From NCBI RefSeq assembly GCF_041224415.1, contig NZ_JBGFFE010000009.1:39001-103000 (forward strand): a stretch of DNA of 64,000 bases, written 5' to 3'. Positions 9,747 to 19,320 of this stretch are shown here, piece after piece (within the stretch, counting starts at the first letter, position 1; every line of letters starts with the position of its first letter). Made by a program: the position numbers and the translations under genes. Source of the DNA: Clostridium_B lapidicellarium (GTDB taxonomy: Bacteria; Bacillota; Clostridia; Clostridiales; Clostridiaceae). Below the pieces are notes generated by a model, which worked only from the letters and a program-made list of their open reading frames with translations, was not told where the DNA came from and ran no database searches.

Positions 9747-9769
9747 TTTTAGATAATGATTACCTAAAA
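9747..9769. promoter_or_regulatory. Palindromic operator candidate for BusR
   Basis: A 23-bp near-perfect inverted repeat: TTTTAGATAAT on one side and ATTACCTAAAA on the other around a central G, with one arm mismatch pair. It lies 13 bp upstream of the busR start, a place suited to autorepression. Confidence 0.55.
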
Positions 9770-9861
9770 TAAACCTCCCCTCAAAATATTTCACTAAATC
9801 AATAAATAGTATAAATTATTATTTCCATCATGTAAATACAATCCGAAAAAATAAACTATTA

Positions 9862-9890
9862 ATGACAAGTAACAACTTTTATGGTATGAT
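9862..9890 (+). promoter_or_regulatory. Sigma-A promoter of the OpuC operon
   Basis: ATGACA (9862-9867), 17-bp spacer, TATGAT (9885-9890), about 70 bp before the opuCA start and in the busR-opuC divergent region. Confidence 0.6.
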
Positions 9891-9962
9891 CAAATTGTTT
9901 CTTTATCGATTTCCCTCTGCGCGGTACATGGAAATTATAAATAGAATGGAGGATATTTCGTC

Positions 9963-11093
9963 GTGATAGAATTCAAAAATATAACTAAATCCTTTAAAGG
10001 TAAAAAAGTATTGAAAAATATAAATCTGAAAATACCCAGCGGAGAATTAGTAGTGCTGATTGGCCCCAGCGGTTGTGGAAAAACCACTACTTTAAAAATG
10101 ATAAACAAGCTCATAACTCCCACTTCCGGCGACATTTTTATAAACAATAAAAATATAAAAGAAGAGAACACCATAGAACTCAGGAGAAGAATTGGGTACG
10201 TGATTCAGCAAATCGGTCTATTTCCCCACATGACAATAGGAGAAAATATAGCACTGATACCAAAACTTCAGAAATGGCCTGAGAACAAGATAGAAAAAAG
10301 AATGAAGGAACTTATGGAAATGATAGGTATGAACTCAAGTGAATTTTTAAACAGGTATCCAGACGAGTTAAGCGGCGGCCAGCAGCAGAGAATAGGAGTA
10401 GCAAGGGCCTTTGCCATGAACCCGGACATAATACTTATGGATGAACCCTTCAGCGCCCTTGATCCCATAAGCAAAAACCAGCTTCAAGACGAACTGTTCA
10501 ACCTGCAGCAGGATCTTAAAAAAACCATAGTATTTGTCACCCATGACATGGACGAGGCAATAAAACTTGGAAATAAAATATGTATAATGAAAGACGGAAC
10601 CGTACTTCAATTTGACACCCCCGAGAACATATTGAAAAATCCATCCCATGGTTTTGTAGAAGAATTTATAGGTAAAAACAGAATCTGGAATAAACCTGAA
10701 TTCATAAAGGCAAAGGATATAATGATAACAAATCCCGTGGTAACAAATTCAGAAAGAACTATAGTACAAGCAGTAGAAATAATGAAGACAAATAAAGTTG
10801 ACAGTCTCATGATAGTGGACAAAAGTTCAACTCTCCTTGGAATAGTAACTTTAAAGGGCATACGAAAAAGCATAGATAAAACATTGAAATTGAAGAATAT
10901 AATGGAAAAAAATATATTTACAGTATACGAAGAAGACAATATAGTAGATATACTCAAAGAAATAAATGATAATGACATAGGATATGTACCCGTTTTAAAC
11001 AAGAATGGCAAGTTAACAGGGCTTATTACCAGAAGCAGTCTTATAACAGTACTGAGCACTCAATTTCTAGATACAGAGGAGGACAAACAATGA
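9963..11093 (+). CDS. opuCA: Glycine betaine/carnitine/choline ABC importer, ATP-binding protein with CBS pair
   Basis: ATPase subunit of an osmoprotectant importer, 376 aa. Walker A GPSGCGKTT (about 34-42), signature LSGGQQQR, Walker B ILMDEPFSALDP, then two CBS domains from about 255 to 365. In OpuCA of other Firmicutes this CBS pair binds c-di-AMP and shuts down transport. The start is a GTG at 9963 behind GGAGG. It overlaps the next gene by 4 bp (ATGA). Confidence 0.92.
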   Translation: MIEFKNITKSFKGKKVLKNINLKIPSGELVVLIGPSGCGKTTTLKMINKLITPTSGDIFINNKNIKEENTIELRRRIGYVIQQIGLFPHMTIGENIALIPKLQKWPENKIEKRMKELMEMIGMNSSEFLNRYPDELSGGQQQRIGVARAFAMNPDIILMDEPFSALDPISKNQLQDELFNLQQDLKKTIVFVTHDMDEAIKLGNKICIMKDGTVLQFDTPENILKNPSHGFVEEFIGKNRIWNKPEFIKAKDIMITNPVVTNSERTIVQAVEIMKTNKVDSLMIVDKSSTLLGIVTLKGIRKSIDKTLKLKNIMEKNIFTVYEEDNIVDILKEINDNDIGYVPVLNKNGKLTGLITRSSLITVLSTQFLDTEEDKQ

Positions 11094-12652
11094 ATTCAAT
11101 CATAGGTTTTTACAATTTTATTTCAAGCAGAGCAGGTGATATTCTAAATCTCTTCCTCCAGCATGTCGAACTTACCTTTCTGTCAGTAGTTATAGCCATA
11201 TTGATAGGTGTACCTCTGGGAATGCTCATAGAAAACAACAAAAAATTATCTTCATTCATAATAGGCATTGCAAATGTAATACAGGCAATTCCAAGTCTGG
11301 CCCTGCTGGGATTTCTAATCCCCGTCCTGGGCATTGGAAGCAAACCTGCCATTGTAATGGTAATTTTGTATTCTCTGCTTCCCATTATAAAAAATACTTA
11401 TACCGGATTATCAAGTATAGATCCCAATATCATAGAAGCCGCAGAGGGAATGGGCATGACTGAATCTCAAATACTTAAAATAGTAAAGCTTCCCCTGGCA
11501 CTTCCAATAATAATGGCGGGCATAAGAATATCTGCAGTTACGGCAGTGGGCCTTATGACCATAGCTGCATTCGTAGGTGCCGGAGGACTCGGATATATGG
11601 TATTTACAGGAGTACAGAGCATCAACAACTATATGATACTTGCAGGAGCAATACCAGCATGTATACTGGCGCTTTTAATAGATTTTATAATAGGCAAGAT
11701 TGAAAAATCAGCAACCAGGAGATCTTCAGCCAGAACAAAAAAGAAAAAAATCCCATTGAAATTCAAGAGAGCTGCAGCAATAATACTCTGCATCATAATA
11801 GTATCAACTTCTATATTTTACTATAATAATACGAAAAACAAGGTAGTAGTAGGTGGAAAAAACTACACTGAACAGATTATATTGGTGGATATGGTTGGAG
11901 AACTCATTGAGAAGAACAGCAATTTAAAAGTAGATTACAAGCCCAATCTGGGTGGTACGAATATAGTATTCAACGCCTTAAAATCCGGAAATGTAGATGT
12001 AAGTGTAGAATATACAGGTACTGGGCTCATGGATGTAATGAAGCACGGTCTAATAAGTGATCCAGATAAAACATACAATACCGTAAAAGATTATTATGAT
12101 AAAAACTTTAAAATAAAGTGGTTAAAGCCAATTGGTTTCAACAATACCTATGCACTGGCAGTATCCCAGGACACTTCTAAAAAATACAATTTGAACACCA
12201 TATCCGATCTTGCAAAAATAAGCAACAATTTAAGATTGAGCTGCACTATGGAATTCACTTCAGGGAGGGCAGATACTTTAAAGCCTCTTGAAGAAGTATA
12301 CGGTATTAATTTCAAGGAAATCAAAAGTGTAGACGGGGGACTCAGATACACCGCATTAAACCAAAAAAAAGCCGACGTGATTGATGCCTTTTCCACAGAC
12401 GGACTGCTAAAGCAATTCAATTTAAAGGTGCTGAAAGATGATAAAAAAGTATTTCCACCCTATTATGCCGCACCTATAATAAGAGAGGATACTTTAGAAA
12501 AACACCCTGAACTTCAGGATATTCTGAACAGGTTAAGTGGAAAAATTGACGATAAAACCATGATGGAATTAAACTATAAAGTCGACAGTTTAGGCCAAAA
12601 ACCCGACACAGTAGCTCACGAATTCCTGAAATCACAAAATCTTGTCAAGTAA
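11090..12652 (+). CDS. Fused permease and substrate-binding protein of the OpuC-type importer
   Basis: Permease and binding protein in one chain, 520 aa. The first ~215 residues hold about six membrane helices with the EAA-type loop (IIEAAEGMGMTESQILKIV). A further helix near 230-247 tethers an OpuAC/ProX-type binding domain (about 255-520) outside the cell, opening with VVVGGKNYTEQIIL. Such fusions are known for osmolyte importers of Firmicutes and lactic bacteria. With the ATPase this makes a complete transporter from two genes. It ends 2 bp before the convergent methyltransferase stop. Confidence 0.9.
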   Translation: MNSIIGFYNFISSRAGDILNLFLQHVELTFLSVVIAILIGVPLGMLIENNKKLSSFIIGIANVIQAIPSLALLGFLIPVLGIGSKPAIVMVILYSLLPIIKNTYTGLSSIDPNIIEAAEGMGMTESQILKIVKLPLALPIIMAGIRISAVTAVGLMTIAAFVGAGGLGYMVFTGVQSINNYMILAGAIPACILALLIDFIIGKIEKSATRRSSARTKKKKIPLKFKRAAAIILCIIIVSTSIFYYNNTKNKVVVGGKNYTEQIILVDMVGELIEKNSNLKVDYKPNLGGTNIVFNALKSGNVDVSVEYTGTGLMDVMKHGLISDPDKTYNTVKDYYDKNFKIKWLKPIGFNNTYALAVSQDTSKKYNLNTISDLAKISNNLRLSCTMEFTSGRADTLKPLEEVYGINFKEIKSVDGGLRYTALNQKKADVIDAFSTDGLLKQFNLKVLKDDKKVFPPYYAAPIIREDTLEKHPELQDILNRLSGKIDDKTMMELNYKVDSLGQKPDTVAHEFLKSQNLVK

Positions 12653-12654
12653 TT

Positions 12655-13788
12655 TTAAATTTGACTGGAACTGTTTCCGGCAAAATACTGATAATAATAA
12701 CATTTTAACCTTCCATTATAAAGTTTTCTGTTTTTATCAGATTTTCTCCCGAAATATTTTTCAAATTTGCGATGGGCAGTTATTATGAAATAGTTCCAGT
12801 TTTTAAGCCTTGAAAACACTTTGCCCATATCTCCATAAAGTTTTTCCACTTCCCTAAGCTCCCCCAGCCTTTCCCCGTAAGGCGGGTTGCTTATTATAAA
12901 TCCACAGCTTTCATCTGAGCTGAAATTCTGTACAGGCAGTTTTCGAAATGATATATAATCCTGTACTCCCGCTTTTTTAGCATTGTTTCCGGCAGTTTTA
13001 AGCACTCTTTCATCTATATCCGATGCCAAAATTCTAAATTTTTTATTATTTATGGAATTTGCTGCAAACTTTCTCAAGTCTCTCCACAGATACTGTGGAA
13101 TTATGTTCCACTGTTCAGAGATAAAATTTCTATTCAGTCCCGGGGCTATGTTCTTTCCTATCAATGCGGTCTCAATGGCAATAGTTCCTGAACCACACAT
13201 CGGATCTGCAAGCACCCTTGAAGGTTCCCATCCGCTCAAAAGTACCATGGCAGCTGCCAAAGTTTCCTTAATAGGTGCTTCCCCTGCATTTCTCCTGTAC
13301 CCTCTCTTGTGCAACCCCTCTCCGGATGTATCCACCGTCAGAGTAACTATATCCTTCAGGATGGCAACTTCTATCCTGTACTCAACTCCATCCTCAGCAA
13401 ATTTTTCCATATGATATCTGCTCTTCATGGATTCCACTATGGCTTTTTTAACTATGGACTGACAGTCAGGTACACTGTGTAATTTTGATTTTATGGATTT
13501 CCCCGTCACATGCATAAAGGCATCCTCGGGCATTAAACTCCACCAATCAACAGAAAGTGTACCTTGAAATAGTTCCTCAAAACTCTCCGCCTTGAACTCC
13601 GCCATTCTTATAAGTACCCTGTCTGCAGTCCTGAGCCATAAATTGCAGGTAACTATATCCATTTCGTCTCCGCTGAAAATAACTTTCCCATTTTCAACTT
13701 TCAAGTTTTCATACCCGAGGGACTTGAGTTCACCGGCAACCACAGACTCCAATCCAAAGGTAGATGTTGCAATCAATGTATATTCCAT
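12655..13788 (-). CDS. THUMP-domain class I SAM-dependent RNA methyltransferase (RlmL/YpsC-like)
   Basis: Predicted 23S rRNA N2-guanine methyltransferase, 377 aa. A ferredoxin-like N-terminus and THUMP RNA-binding domain (about 50-160) precede a Rossmann methyltransferase with SAM motif DPMCGSGTIAIE and catalytic NPPYGERL. The ATG at 13788 has AGGGGG before it; an in-frame TTG at 13806 is less likely. Length and order match the YpsC/RlmL N-terminal-type family. Confidence 0.9.
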   Translation of the reverse strand: MEYTLIATSTFGLESVVAGELKSLGYENLKVENGKVIFSGDEMDIVTCNLWLRTADRVLIRMAEFKAESFEELFQGTLSVDWWSLMPEDAFMHVTGKSIKSKLHSVPDCQSIVKKAIVESMKSRYHMEKFAEDGVEYRIEVAILKDIVTLTVDTSGEGLHKRGYRRNAGEAPIKETLAAAMVLLSGWEPSRVLADPMCGSGTIAIETALIGKNIAPGLNRNFISEQWNIIPQYLWRDLRKFAANSINNKKFRILASDIDERVLKTAGNNAKKAGVQDYISFRKLPVQNFSSDESCGFIISNPPYGERLGELREVEKLYGDMGKVFSRLKNWNYFIITAHRKFEKYFGRKSDKNRKLYNGRLKCYYYQYFAGNSSSQI

Positions 13789-13955
13789 ATTGTTCCCCCT
13801 ATTCAAATATTAACTGCTGTTTCCAAAATGTTTTTACAATTATTTGAAATGTTTTTACTGCATTTACAAAATAGTGACACAATATTCATATTTATTATCT
13901 ATACTCTAAAATAAGTTCTTAATTTTCAAGTCAAAATTTTTGGAGGTTTATTTTT

Positions 13956-14630
13956 ATGAATAAAAAAGTCAAATCGATAATTGCAGCAATGGTCATAGCT
14001 GGAACTATACCAGCCCTTACACCTGTTGTATCAAAAGCAGCTGAAAACACATGTCCCAACTCTAACTTGGTAAATCAGCTGACTCTATCAAAAGACACAC
14101 TGGCTAAATATAGCCAAGCTGGCAATTTGAAAATTTCCACACTGGAAAAATCAGCTGAAAACAAAAATTCTAATAATATAAATTCAAGTACTTCATCACC
14201 TGCAAAACCGGTACAAAATAATGGACAATCTTCTGATGTAAATGCGGAGGCAAGTGAAGTTATAAAACTGGTCAATGTAGAGAGAAGTAAAAATGGACTA
14301 GCTCCTCTTAAAGCCAATGCTGAATTATCAAAGGTGGCAGCAGTCAAGTCACAGGATATGGCTGACAAAAACTATTTCAGCCACACTTCGCCTACTTACG
14401 GGTCACCTTTCGACATGATGAAAAAATTTGGCATAAGCTATACAGCAGCAGGTGAAAACATAGCCTATGGCCAGAAAACTCCTGAAGAAGTAATGAATTC
14501 CTGGATGAATTCTCCAGGTCACCGGGCAAACATACTAAATTCCAATTTTACAGAAATTGGAGTGGGAATTTTTAGAAATAAAAATGGAACTCCCTATTGG
14601 GTTCAGATGTTCATAAATCCCGGCAAATAA
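13956..14630 (+). CDS. Secreted CAP/SCP-domain protein
   Basis: Secreted protein of the CAP superfamily (YkwD-like), 224 aa. A signal peptide (about 1-29, ending SKAA) is followed by a low-complexity Ser/Asn linker and a C-terminal CAP domain from about 95. The domain keeps the family His and Glu positions in YFSHTSP, AGENIAYG and WMNSPGHRANIL. Function in clostridia is unclear; some are spore- or wall-associated. It has a good TGGAGG site and its own terminator. Confidence 0.9.
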   Translation: MNKKVKSIIAAMVIAGTIPALTPVVSKAAENTCPNSNLVNQLTLSKDTLAKYSQAGNLKISTLEKSAENKNSNNINSSTSSPAKPVQNNGQSSDVNAEASEVIKLVNVERSKNGLAPLKANAELSKVAAVKSQDMADKNYFSHTSPTYGSPFDMMKKFGISYTAAGENIAYGQKTPEEVMNSWMNSPGHRANILNSNFTEIGVGIFRNKNGTPYWVQMFINPGK

Positions 14631-14706
14631 CCAAATTTCACTCAACCATTTTTTAGTATAACTGTTCACACAGTTATTAGTCAACTCCAATTTTAAAAAT
14701 ATGTAT

Positions 14707-14733
14707 GGGATGGTCTGCTTGGCCATCCCTTTT
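14707..14733 (+). terminator. Terminator after the CAP-domain gene
   Basis: GGGATGG and CCATCCC arms around a 9-nt loop, followed by TTTT, 77 bp past the stop codon. Confidence 0.8.
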
Positions 14734-14752
14734 AAATCATTACTGTATGCAG

Positions 14753-15265
14753 TTATTCAACAAGCACTAATCCATAACAATTGATCTCATCTTCCCCATT
14801 TTTATCCTTCAATACACCTATTGGAAACCCATTTGCCTTTATTGTAGCAAAAACATCTATGCCGCAAGCTTCCATGGAAGGCCTTGCTTCAGCAGGATGC
14901 CTGCAGTTTCCTATATCACATTCCTCGCACAATTTACAGGGTCCTGCACCAAATCCAAAAGCCTTATAGTATCCATCCAAAAAAATTTTTCTCTCCATCT
15001 CGACTACAATTTTGGTGGTAGAGACCAGATCCAGTTTACACTGTATAAGAAGAGCACTGCTGTAACAGTCTATTATATCCTGAGTATCACCATAAGAAGG
15101 AGCTCTGGGCGGACAGCAGTTACTCCTGTTATAGTTTTTACATCCAAACTTACATTTCATTATTGTCCATGCAGCCGTCTCTACGGTATCCGTATCAATT
15201 ATCTTAGCATCATGTGCCCCAAGTTTCTTTGCCATTTCAATATATTTTTTCAAATCATCCTTCAC
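14753..15265 (-). CDS. DUF2284 putative metal-binding protein
   Basis: Cysteine-rich cytoplasmic protein, 170 aa, of the DUF2284 family, which is predicted to bind metal. Visible cysteine groups are CKFGC, CCPP near the first third, CKLCEECDIGNC and the later ACGIDVF. The GTG at 15265 has GGAGGG 8 nt upstream; a TTG at 15304 lies before that site and so is unlikely. Nothing in the context gives a function. Confidence 0.8.
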   Translation of the reverse strand: MKDDLKKYIEMAKKLGAHDAKIIDTDTVETAAWTIMKCKFGCKNYNRSNCCPPRAPSYGDTQDIIDCYSSALLIQCKLDLVSTTKIVVEMERKIFLDGYYKAFGFGAGPCKLCEECDIGNCRHPAEARPSMEACGIDVFATIKANGFPIGVLKDKNGEDEINCYGLVLVE

Positions 15266-15410
15266 CTGGAATCCCTCCAATTTTATAAGTACATCCTGAA
15301 ACAATTATACAATAAATAAACCGGAGATTGATAATTATATCTCATTTAATGTATAATTATCAATTGTACTTGTTTTTCTATATAATAATAAAATCAGGAG
15401 GACTAACAAT

Positions 15411-15974
15411 ATGAAAAGTATATGTGTATACTGCGGTTCAAATTCTGGCATACGTAGAGAATACAGTTCAGCTGCAAGACTGCTCGGGGTGGAACTGTCC
15501 AAAGAGCATATACAGCTCGTATACGGAGGTTCCAGTTCCGGACTCATGGGTCAGGTTTCAAGTGAAGTTTTGAAAAATAGTGGAAAAGTTATTGGAATCA
15601 TTCCGAAAATACTTCTTCCAAACGAGTCACCAAATCAAAACTTAACTAAAACCATCTATGTTGAAAACATGAGTGAAAGGAAGGAAACAATGTCCAGACT
15701 TTCTGACGGGTTTATAGCTCTTCCAGGAGGCCTCGGCACCTATGAAGAACTATTTGACACCATAAGCTGGGCCAGACTTGGAATTCATAAAAAACCCATA
15801 GGACTACTAAACGTAAACCAGTTTTTTGATCCTCTTTTAAAAATGATCGAAAATTCCTGTAAAGAAGGTTTTATAAACAGGCACAGTCTAAAATTTCTGC
15901 TTGTTTCAGAAAATCCTCATGAACTCATAGTCAATATGAAAATTTACGAATCCAGCCGTAACCAAATCACTTGA
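15411..15974 (+). CDS. LOG-family (TIGR00730) nucleotide phosphoribohydrolase
   Basis: Rossmann-fold protein, 187 aa, related to LONELY GUY enzymes that release base from nucleoside 5'-monophosphates (cytokinin riboside monophosphate in plants). The motif PGGLGTYEELFD matches the PGGxGTxxE signature, with the conserved R of MSERKETM before it. AGGAGG lies before the ATG. It overlaps the convergent spoIIP gene by 8 bp. The natural bacterial substrate is uncertain. Confidence 0.9.
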   Translation: MKSICVYCGSNSGIRREYSSAARLLGVELSKEHIQLVYGGSSSGLMGQVSSEVLKNSGKVIGIIPKILLPNESPNQNLTKTIYVENMSERKETMSRLSDGFIALPGGLGTYEELFDTISWARLGIHKKPIGLLNVNQFFDPLLKMIENSCKEGFINRHSLKFLLVSENPHELIVNMKIYESSRNQIT

Positions 15975-17040
15975 TGATCTGGGCGATTATTCTGGCTATA
16001 TATTTTGTTGAAGCTTTGGATTCATCCGTGGTATTTATCTGGGAGCCAATTTCCATAAGTATTGCATTGCCGCTCATTCCCTGGTTGAAATACCTGGTTC
16101 CATAATTATAATCCAAATTGATACCTCTTGAAAATCCGGGATACAATTTATTTGAAAGATCCACTATCTGGTTTGCCAGCCTCATATTTTCGTTAAAATG
16201 GGGATTTTTCTTAGTCATAACAAGCATGAACTTAGAAACATTTTCTCCATTTAATTTTACCGTTACAGAATTTTTATCTTCGGCATAATCCCTGTGCATA
16301 TCTATTATAAGTTTAAAATCTCCATATTTTTTCAAATATTTATCCAAAGTTACGGAAGATCTTGCATAGCTTTGGGTATATCCCTGGGCATCGTGGACGG
16401 TCGTGTCATTTATTGCAGATATTCCATATTTGTTGAGCTCTGTCACCAGCTGCTGTCCCACGGCACATACATTCTTATTGTCATCAAAACTATTTGCATC
16501 CCCCGGTTTATAACTTTCCGTAGTGTGAGTGTGATAGATAAGTATATCCGGTTTCTCCACATTCATCTTTCTTTTCAAACTCGGATCGAATACATCTGCA
16601 CTACCGGAAGAATTGTCTCCCCTGCTCAAATTTTTACCGTCATTCACTTTGGATATCTGTTTATCATCCAGCTTGAATTCACTTGTACCATTACCTGAAA
16701 CATCCTTTCCCAGAAAAGCCACTTCTCTTCCCAATATACTGAGTGGGCTTTTGGAGTTTATATTGAATGGTTCAAGTATTAGATTTTTTAAAGAAAAATT
16801 ATTTTCCGCCATATCCTCTTCATCAAAACAAGTGGCTTTAACTGCAGGCATTGCATAATTTAATATTTGCACATACATCATATTTCCCCTGACATTTTTA
16901 CTGGGGTTACTGCTGGCTTCAACCAAATAGGGCAGTACAATCACAAATATCAAGCTTATAATCAAATTGAACAACTCAAATCCAGGTTTATCTTTTCTGC
17001 TAAATTTTTTATAATTCAACACATTCACTGCTTTAAACAA
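15967..17040 (-). CDS. spoIIP: Stage II sporulation protein P
   Basis: Peptidoglycan hydrolase of the SpoIIDMP engulfment complex, 357 aa, expected in the mother-cell membrane during sporulation. One N-terminal membrane helix (about 23-42), then a variable region and the SpoIIP amidase/endopeptidase domain with the metal-site motif HTHTTESY, later IDMHRDYA and the C-terminal EIGSQINT. The start is taken as a TTG at 17040 with GGGGG about 11 nt upstream, though a GTG four codons on is possible. It follows a YibE/F gene by 44 bp. Confidence 0.92.
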   Translation of the reverse strand: MFKAVNVLNYKKFSRKDKPGFELFNLIISLIFVIVLPYLVEASSNPSKNVRGNMMYVQILNYAMPAVKATCFDEEDMAENNFSLKNLILEPFNINSKSPLSILGREVAFLGKDVSGNGTSEFKLDDKQISKVNDGKNLSRGDNSSGSADVFDPSLKRKMNVEKPDILIYHTHTTESYKPGDANSFDDNKNVCAVGQQLVTELNKYGISAINDTTVHDAQGYTQSYARSSVTLDKYLKKYGDFKLIIDMHRDYAEDKNSVTVKLNGENVSKFMLVMTKKNPHFNENMRLANQIVDLSNKLYPGFSRGINLDYNYGTRYFNQGMSGNAILMEIGSQINTTDESKASTKYIARIIAQIIK

Positions 17041-17084
17041 AAAGCAGCTTTCCCCCTTTCATAATTGAAATTCGCTGCAGATAT

Positions 17085-18221
17085 CTATCTCTTATCCAAA
17101 ACCCAATAAGCAAAAACAGTGATTGGAATTGTAAATATAAGCCCTATACTGCTCGCAAAAGTTTTTATTACATCCGAAGCAATCATGTCCTGATTTATTA
17201 TATCGGCAAAACTGCTTTTACTTACCATATACCCCAATACCAAGAATACAGCACTGCTGATATAGGCCAGTATCAAAGTAGTCGTCATTGTACCTATAGT
17301 ATCTCTCCCTACACTCATTCCAGCTTTTACAATATTCCTGCTTGAAATTCTCGGGTTGTTTTCTCTCAATTCATTCATGGTTGAAGCTATAGACATGCTT
17401 ATGTCCATAACTGCACCTAAAGTACCAATAAGTATTGACCCAAATAAAATTCCCTTGAAGTTTAAAGTTCCCTTCAAAAGCGAGTCCATAAGCAGCTGGG
17501 CATCTTCCGTCCCAACTCCGGACACACTTGTAAAATTAATATAAATATATGCTATGGCACCTGCTATGATTACTCCACTGCTTGTTCCTAAAATTGATGC
17601 CGTTGTTTTTCTATTAAACCCGCTTACTATGATAAGGCTTATCACCGTTATGGCAATACAAACAGCAGTTGAAACAAGAATAGGGTTATACCCCTGTAAA
17701 ATCAGCGGCAGAAATACTTTTACAATTATCAAACAGGTTATTGCCAGTGTTATCAGGGATTTAAAGCCCTTTATTCCCCCTATTGCAACAATTGATATCA
17801 TAAAAAATACAAGCAAGTGAAATAAGTGATTTTGTCTAACCACCTGGTACACACTCGCTTCATTTATTTTTCCGCTATTATCTTCACTTATCGACAGAAA
17901 TAATTCATCACCTGTTTTAAATTCTATATTATCCGGCTTTGACGGCTGGATAGTATGTATTATATCGACCTTTTCACCTCTATGCTTTCCCTCCAGAACT
18001 TCCACCTTCAACTTTTGCTGCTTTTCCATGACATTTTTCTCTTCACTATTTGCATTGCTCGAGGATCTCACATTCAAAACCTTACCTTTTACCGTATTTT
18101 CTATACTATTGTTCTCACTTTCACTTCCCCCCGCTTTTACTGGAATAGTACAAAATAAAACTATTGGAATTACGAGAAGTACTACAAACAGAAAGCATTT
18201 ACGTATTTTAAACAACTTCAT
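17085..18221 (-). CDS. YibE/F-family membrane protein (second copy)
   Basis: Paralogue of the protein at 5856-7019, about 378 aa, polytopic. It opens with a signal-like helix (about 8-30), then an extracytoplasmic domain and about seven helices including GAVMDISMSIAST and GRDTIGTMTTTLILAY. Start choice is open: ATG at 18221 is close to AGGGG, while a TTG at 18215 has better spacing. It lies upstream of spoIIP on the same strand. Confidence 0.85.
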   Translation of the reverse strand: MKLFKIRKCFLFVVLLVIPIVLFCTIPVKAGGSESENNSIENTVKGKVLNVRSSSNANSEEKNVMEKQQKLKVEVLEGKHRGEKVDIIHTIQPSKPDNIEFKTGDELFLSISEDNSGKINEASVYQVVRQNHLFHLLVFFMISIVAIGGIKGFKSLITLAITCLIIVKVFLPLILQGYNPILVSTAVCIAITVISLIIVSGFNRKTTASILGTSSGVIIAGAIAYIYINFTSVSGVGTEDAQLLMDSLLKGTLNFKGILFGSILIGTLGAVMDISMSIASTMNELRENNPRISSRNIVKAGMSVGRDTIGTMTTTLILAYISSAVFLVLGYMVSKSSFADIINQDMIASDVIKTFASSIGLIFTIPITVFAYWVLDKR

Positions 18222-18290
18222 CACCCCTAAATTTAATGTTTATTAAATAATATTCAAGTATTTCAAAAATATAACATTGGATTTCGGTAC

Positions 18291-18349
18291 TTGACAAAAT
18301 AAGAATGTGGAAGTATCATGTGTGTAAATGCAAATCAATTGCATTTACA
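18291..18349 (+). promoter_or_regulatory. Promoter with overlapping Zur-like operator, copy 1
   Basis: TTGACA (18291-18296), 17-bp spacer, TATCAT (18314-18319), followed at 18323-18349 by the inverted repeat TGTAAATGCAA-N5-TTGCATTTACA. The operator sits over the expected transcription start, suited to repression. The same repeat recurs at 21854-21892 before the second binding-protein gene of the zinc importer. Confidence 0.8.
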
Positions 18350-18366
18350 TATGGAGGAGTGATAGA

Positions 18367-19320
18367 ATGAAAAAATTTAATATTAAAAGTAAAGCCAATG
18401 GTTTGGAAAAATTATTGGCAATTTTTACTGTAATAATTTTCTTTTCAATCTCTTTAACAGGCTGCGGCGGTCCTTCTTCTGCCAAGTCAGAAAAAACTAT
18501 ACAAGCTGTAGGTGCTGAAAATGAATATGCGGATGTCATAAAACAAATTGGAGGAGAATATGTTTCCGTAACTTCAATCATGAACAATCTAAGTGCTGAT
18601 CCGCATTCATATGAATCCAATACAAAGGATGCAAATGCGGTGAGCAAAGCTGAATTAATCGTTCAAAACGGCATAGGCTATGACGACTTCATGAATAAAC
18701 TGGAATCTGGATCTTCAAATTCAAAGAGAACCGTAATAGATGTTGGAAAATCACTTGGCTATTCTAAAAATACACCCAATCCACATCTTTGGTATGATCC
18801 AAAAGTTATGCCCAAGGTAGCTAAACTCATCGCTGAAAATCTGGAAAAACAAAATCCAGACCAAAAAAAGTATTTCGAGGATAGATTAACTAAGTTCAAT
18901 AATTCCATGAAAGGCTATACTGACGTTTTAAACGAAATAAAGAAAAATTACAGCAAAGCTGGCGTGGCAGTTACTGAACCGGTAGCTGACTATATGTTAA
19001 ATGCAGCCGGAGTGGACACAAAAACTCCCTGGACATTTCAAACAGCTGTGATGAATGGAACGGATCCTTCACCGCAGGACGTTAAAATGCAGCAGGATCT
19101 ACTAAAAAATAAAAAAGTCAAGGTATTTTTATACAACCAGCAGGCGGTGGATGACGCTGCAAAAAATCAATTAAAAATTGCCAGGGCAAATAAAGTCCCC
19201 GTAGTTGGGGTATATGAAACCATGCCTCCTAAACACAATTATCAGACATGGATGGAAGACGAAGCCAAGAATTTGCTTAAAGCTTTGAAAAATGGTGTTT
19301 CCACGGAGAAGATGTCATGA
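18367..19320 (+). CDS. znuA: Zinc/manganese ABC importer binding lipoprotein (first of two)
   Basis: Extracellular metal-binding lipoprotein of the cluster A-I (ZnuA/TroA) family, 317 aa, lipobox LTGC near residue 33. Metal-site stretches are DPHSYESN and NPHLWYDP; where the third His usually stands this protein has VTEPVADYML. It has no His-rich loop. The ATG at 18367 has GGAGG upstream. It overlaps the ATPase gene by 4 bp and is under the operator at 18323-18349. Zinc is favoured over manganese from the regulation, by inference. Confidence 0.9.
   Translation: MKKFNIKSKANGLEKLLAIFTVIIFFSISLTGCGGPSSAKSEKTIQAVGAENEYADVIKQIGGEYVSVTSIMNNLSADPHSYESNTKDANAVSKAELIVQNGIGYDDFMNKLESGSSNSKRTVIDVGKSLGYSKNTPNPHLWYDPKVMPKVAKLIAENLEKQNPDQKKYFEDRLTKFNNSMKGYTDVLNEIKKNYSKAGVAVTEPVADYMLNAAGVDTKTPWTFQTAVMNGTDPSPQDVKMQQDLLKNKKVKVFLYNQQAVDDAAKNQLKIARANKVPVVGVYETMPPKHNYQTWMEDEAKNLLKALKNGVSTEKMS

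Noticed and set aside
9734..9794. GTG at 9794 as start of the BusR-like gene
   Set aside because: It would add 20 residues translated from the palindrome, lacks a site upstream and exceeds the family length.
14659..14676. Small inverted repeat TAACTGT-TCAC-ACAGTTA
   Set aside because: No T run, short arms; the strong terminator 30 bp on explains the end of the CAP gene.
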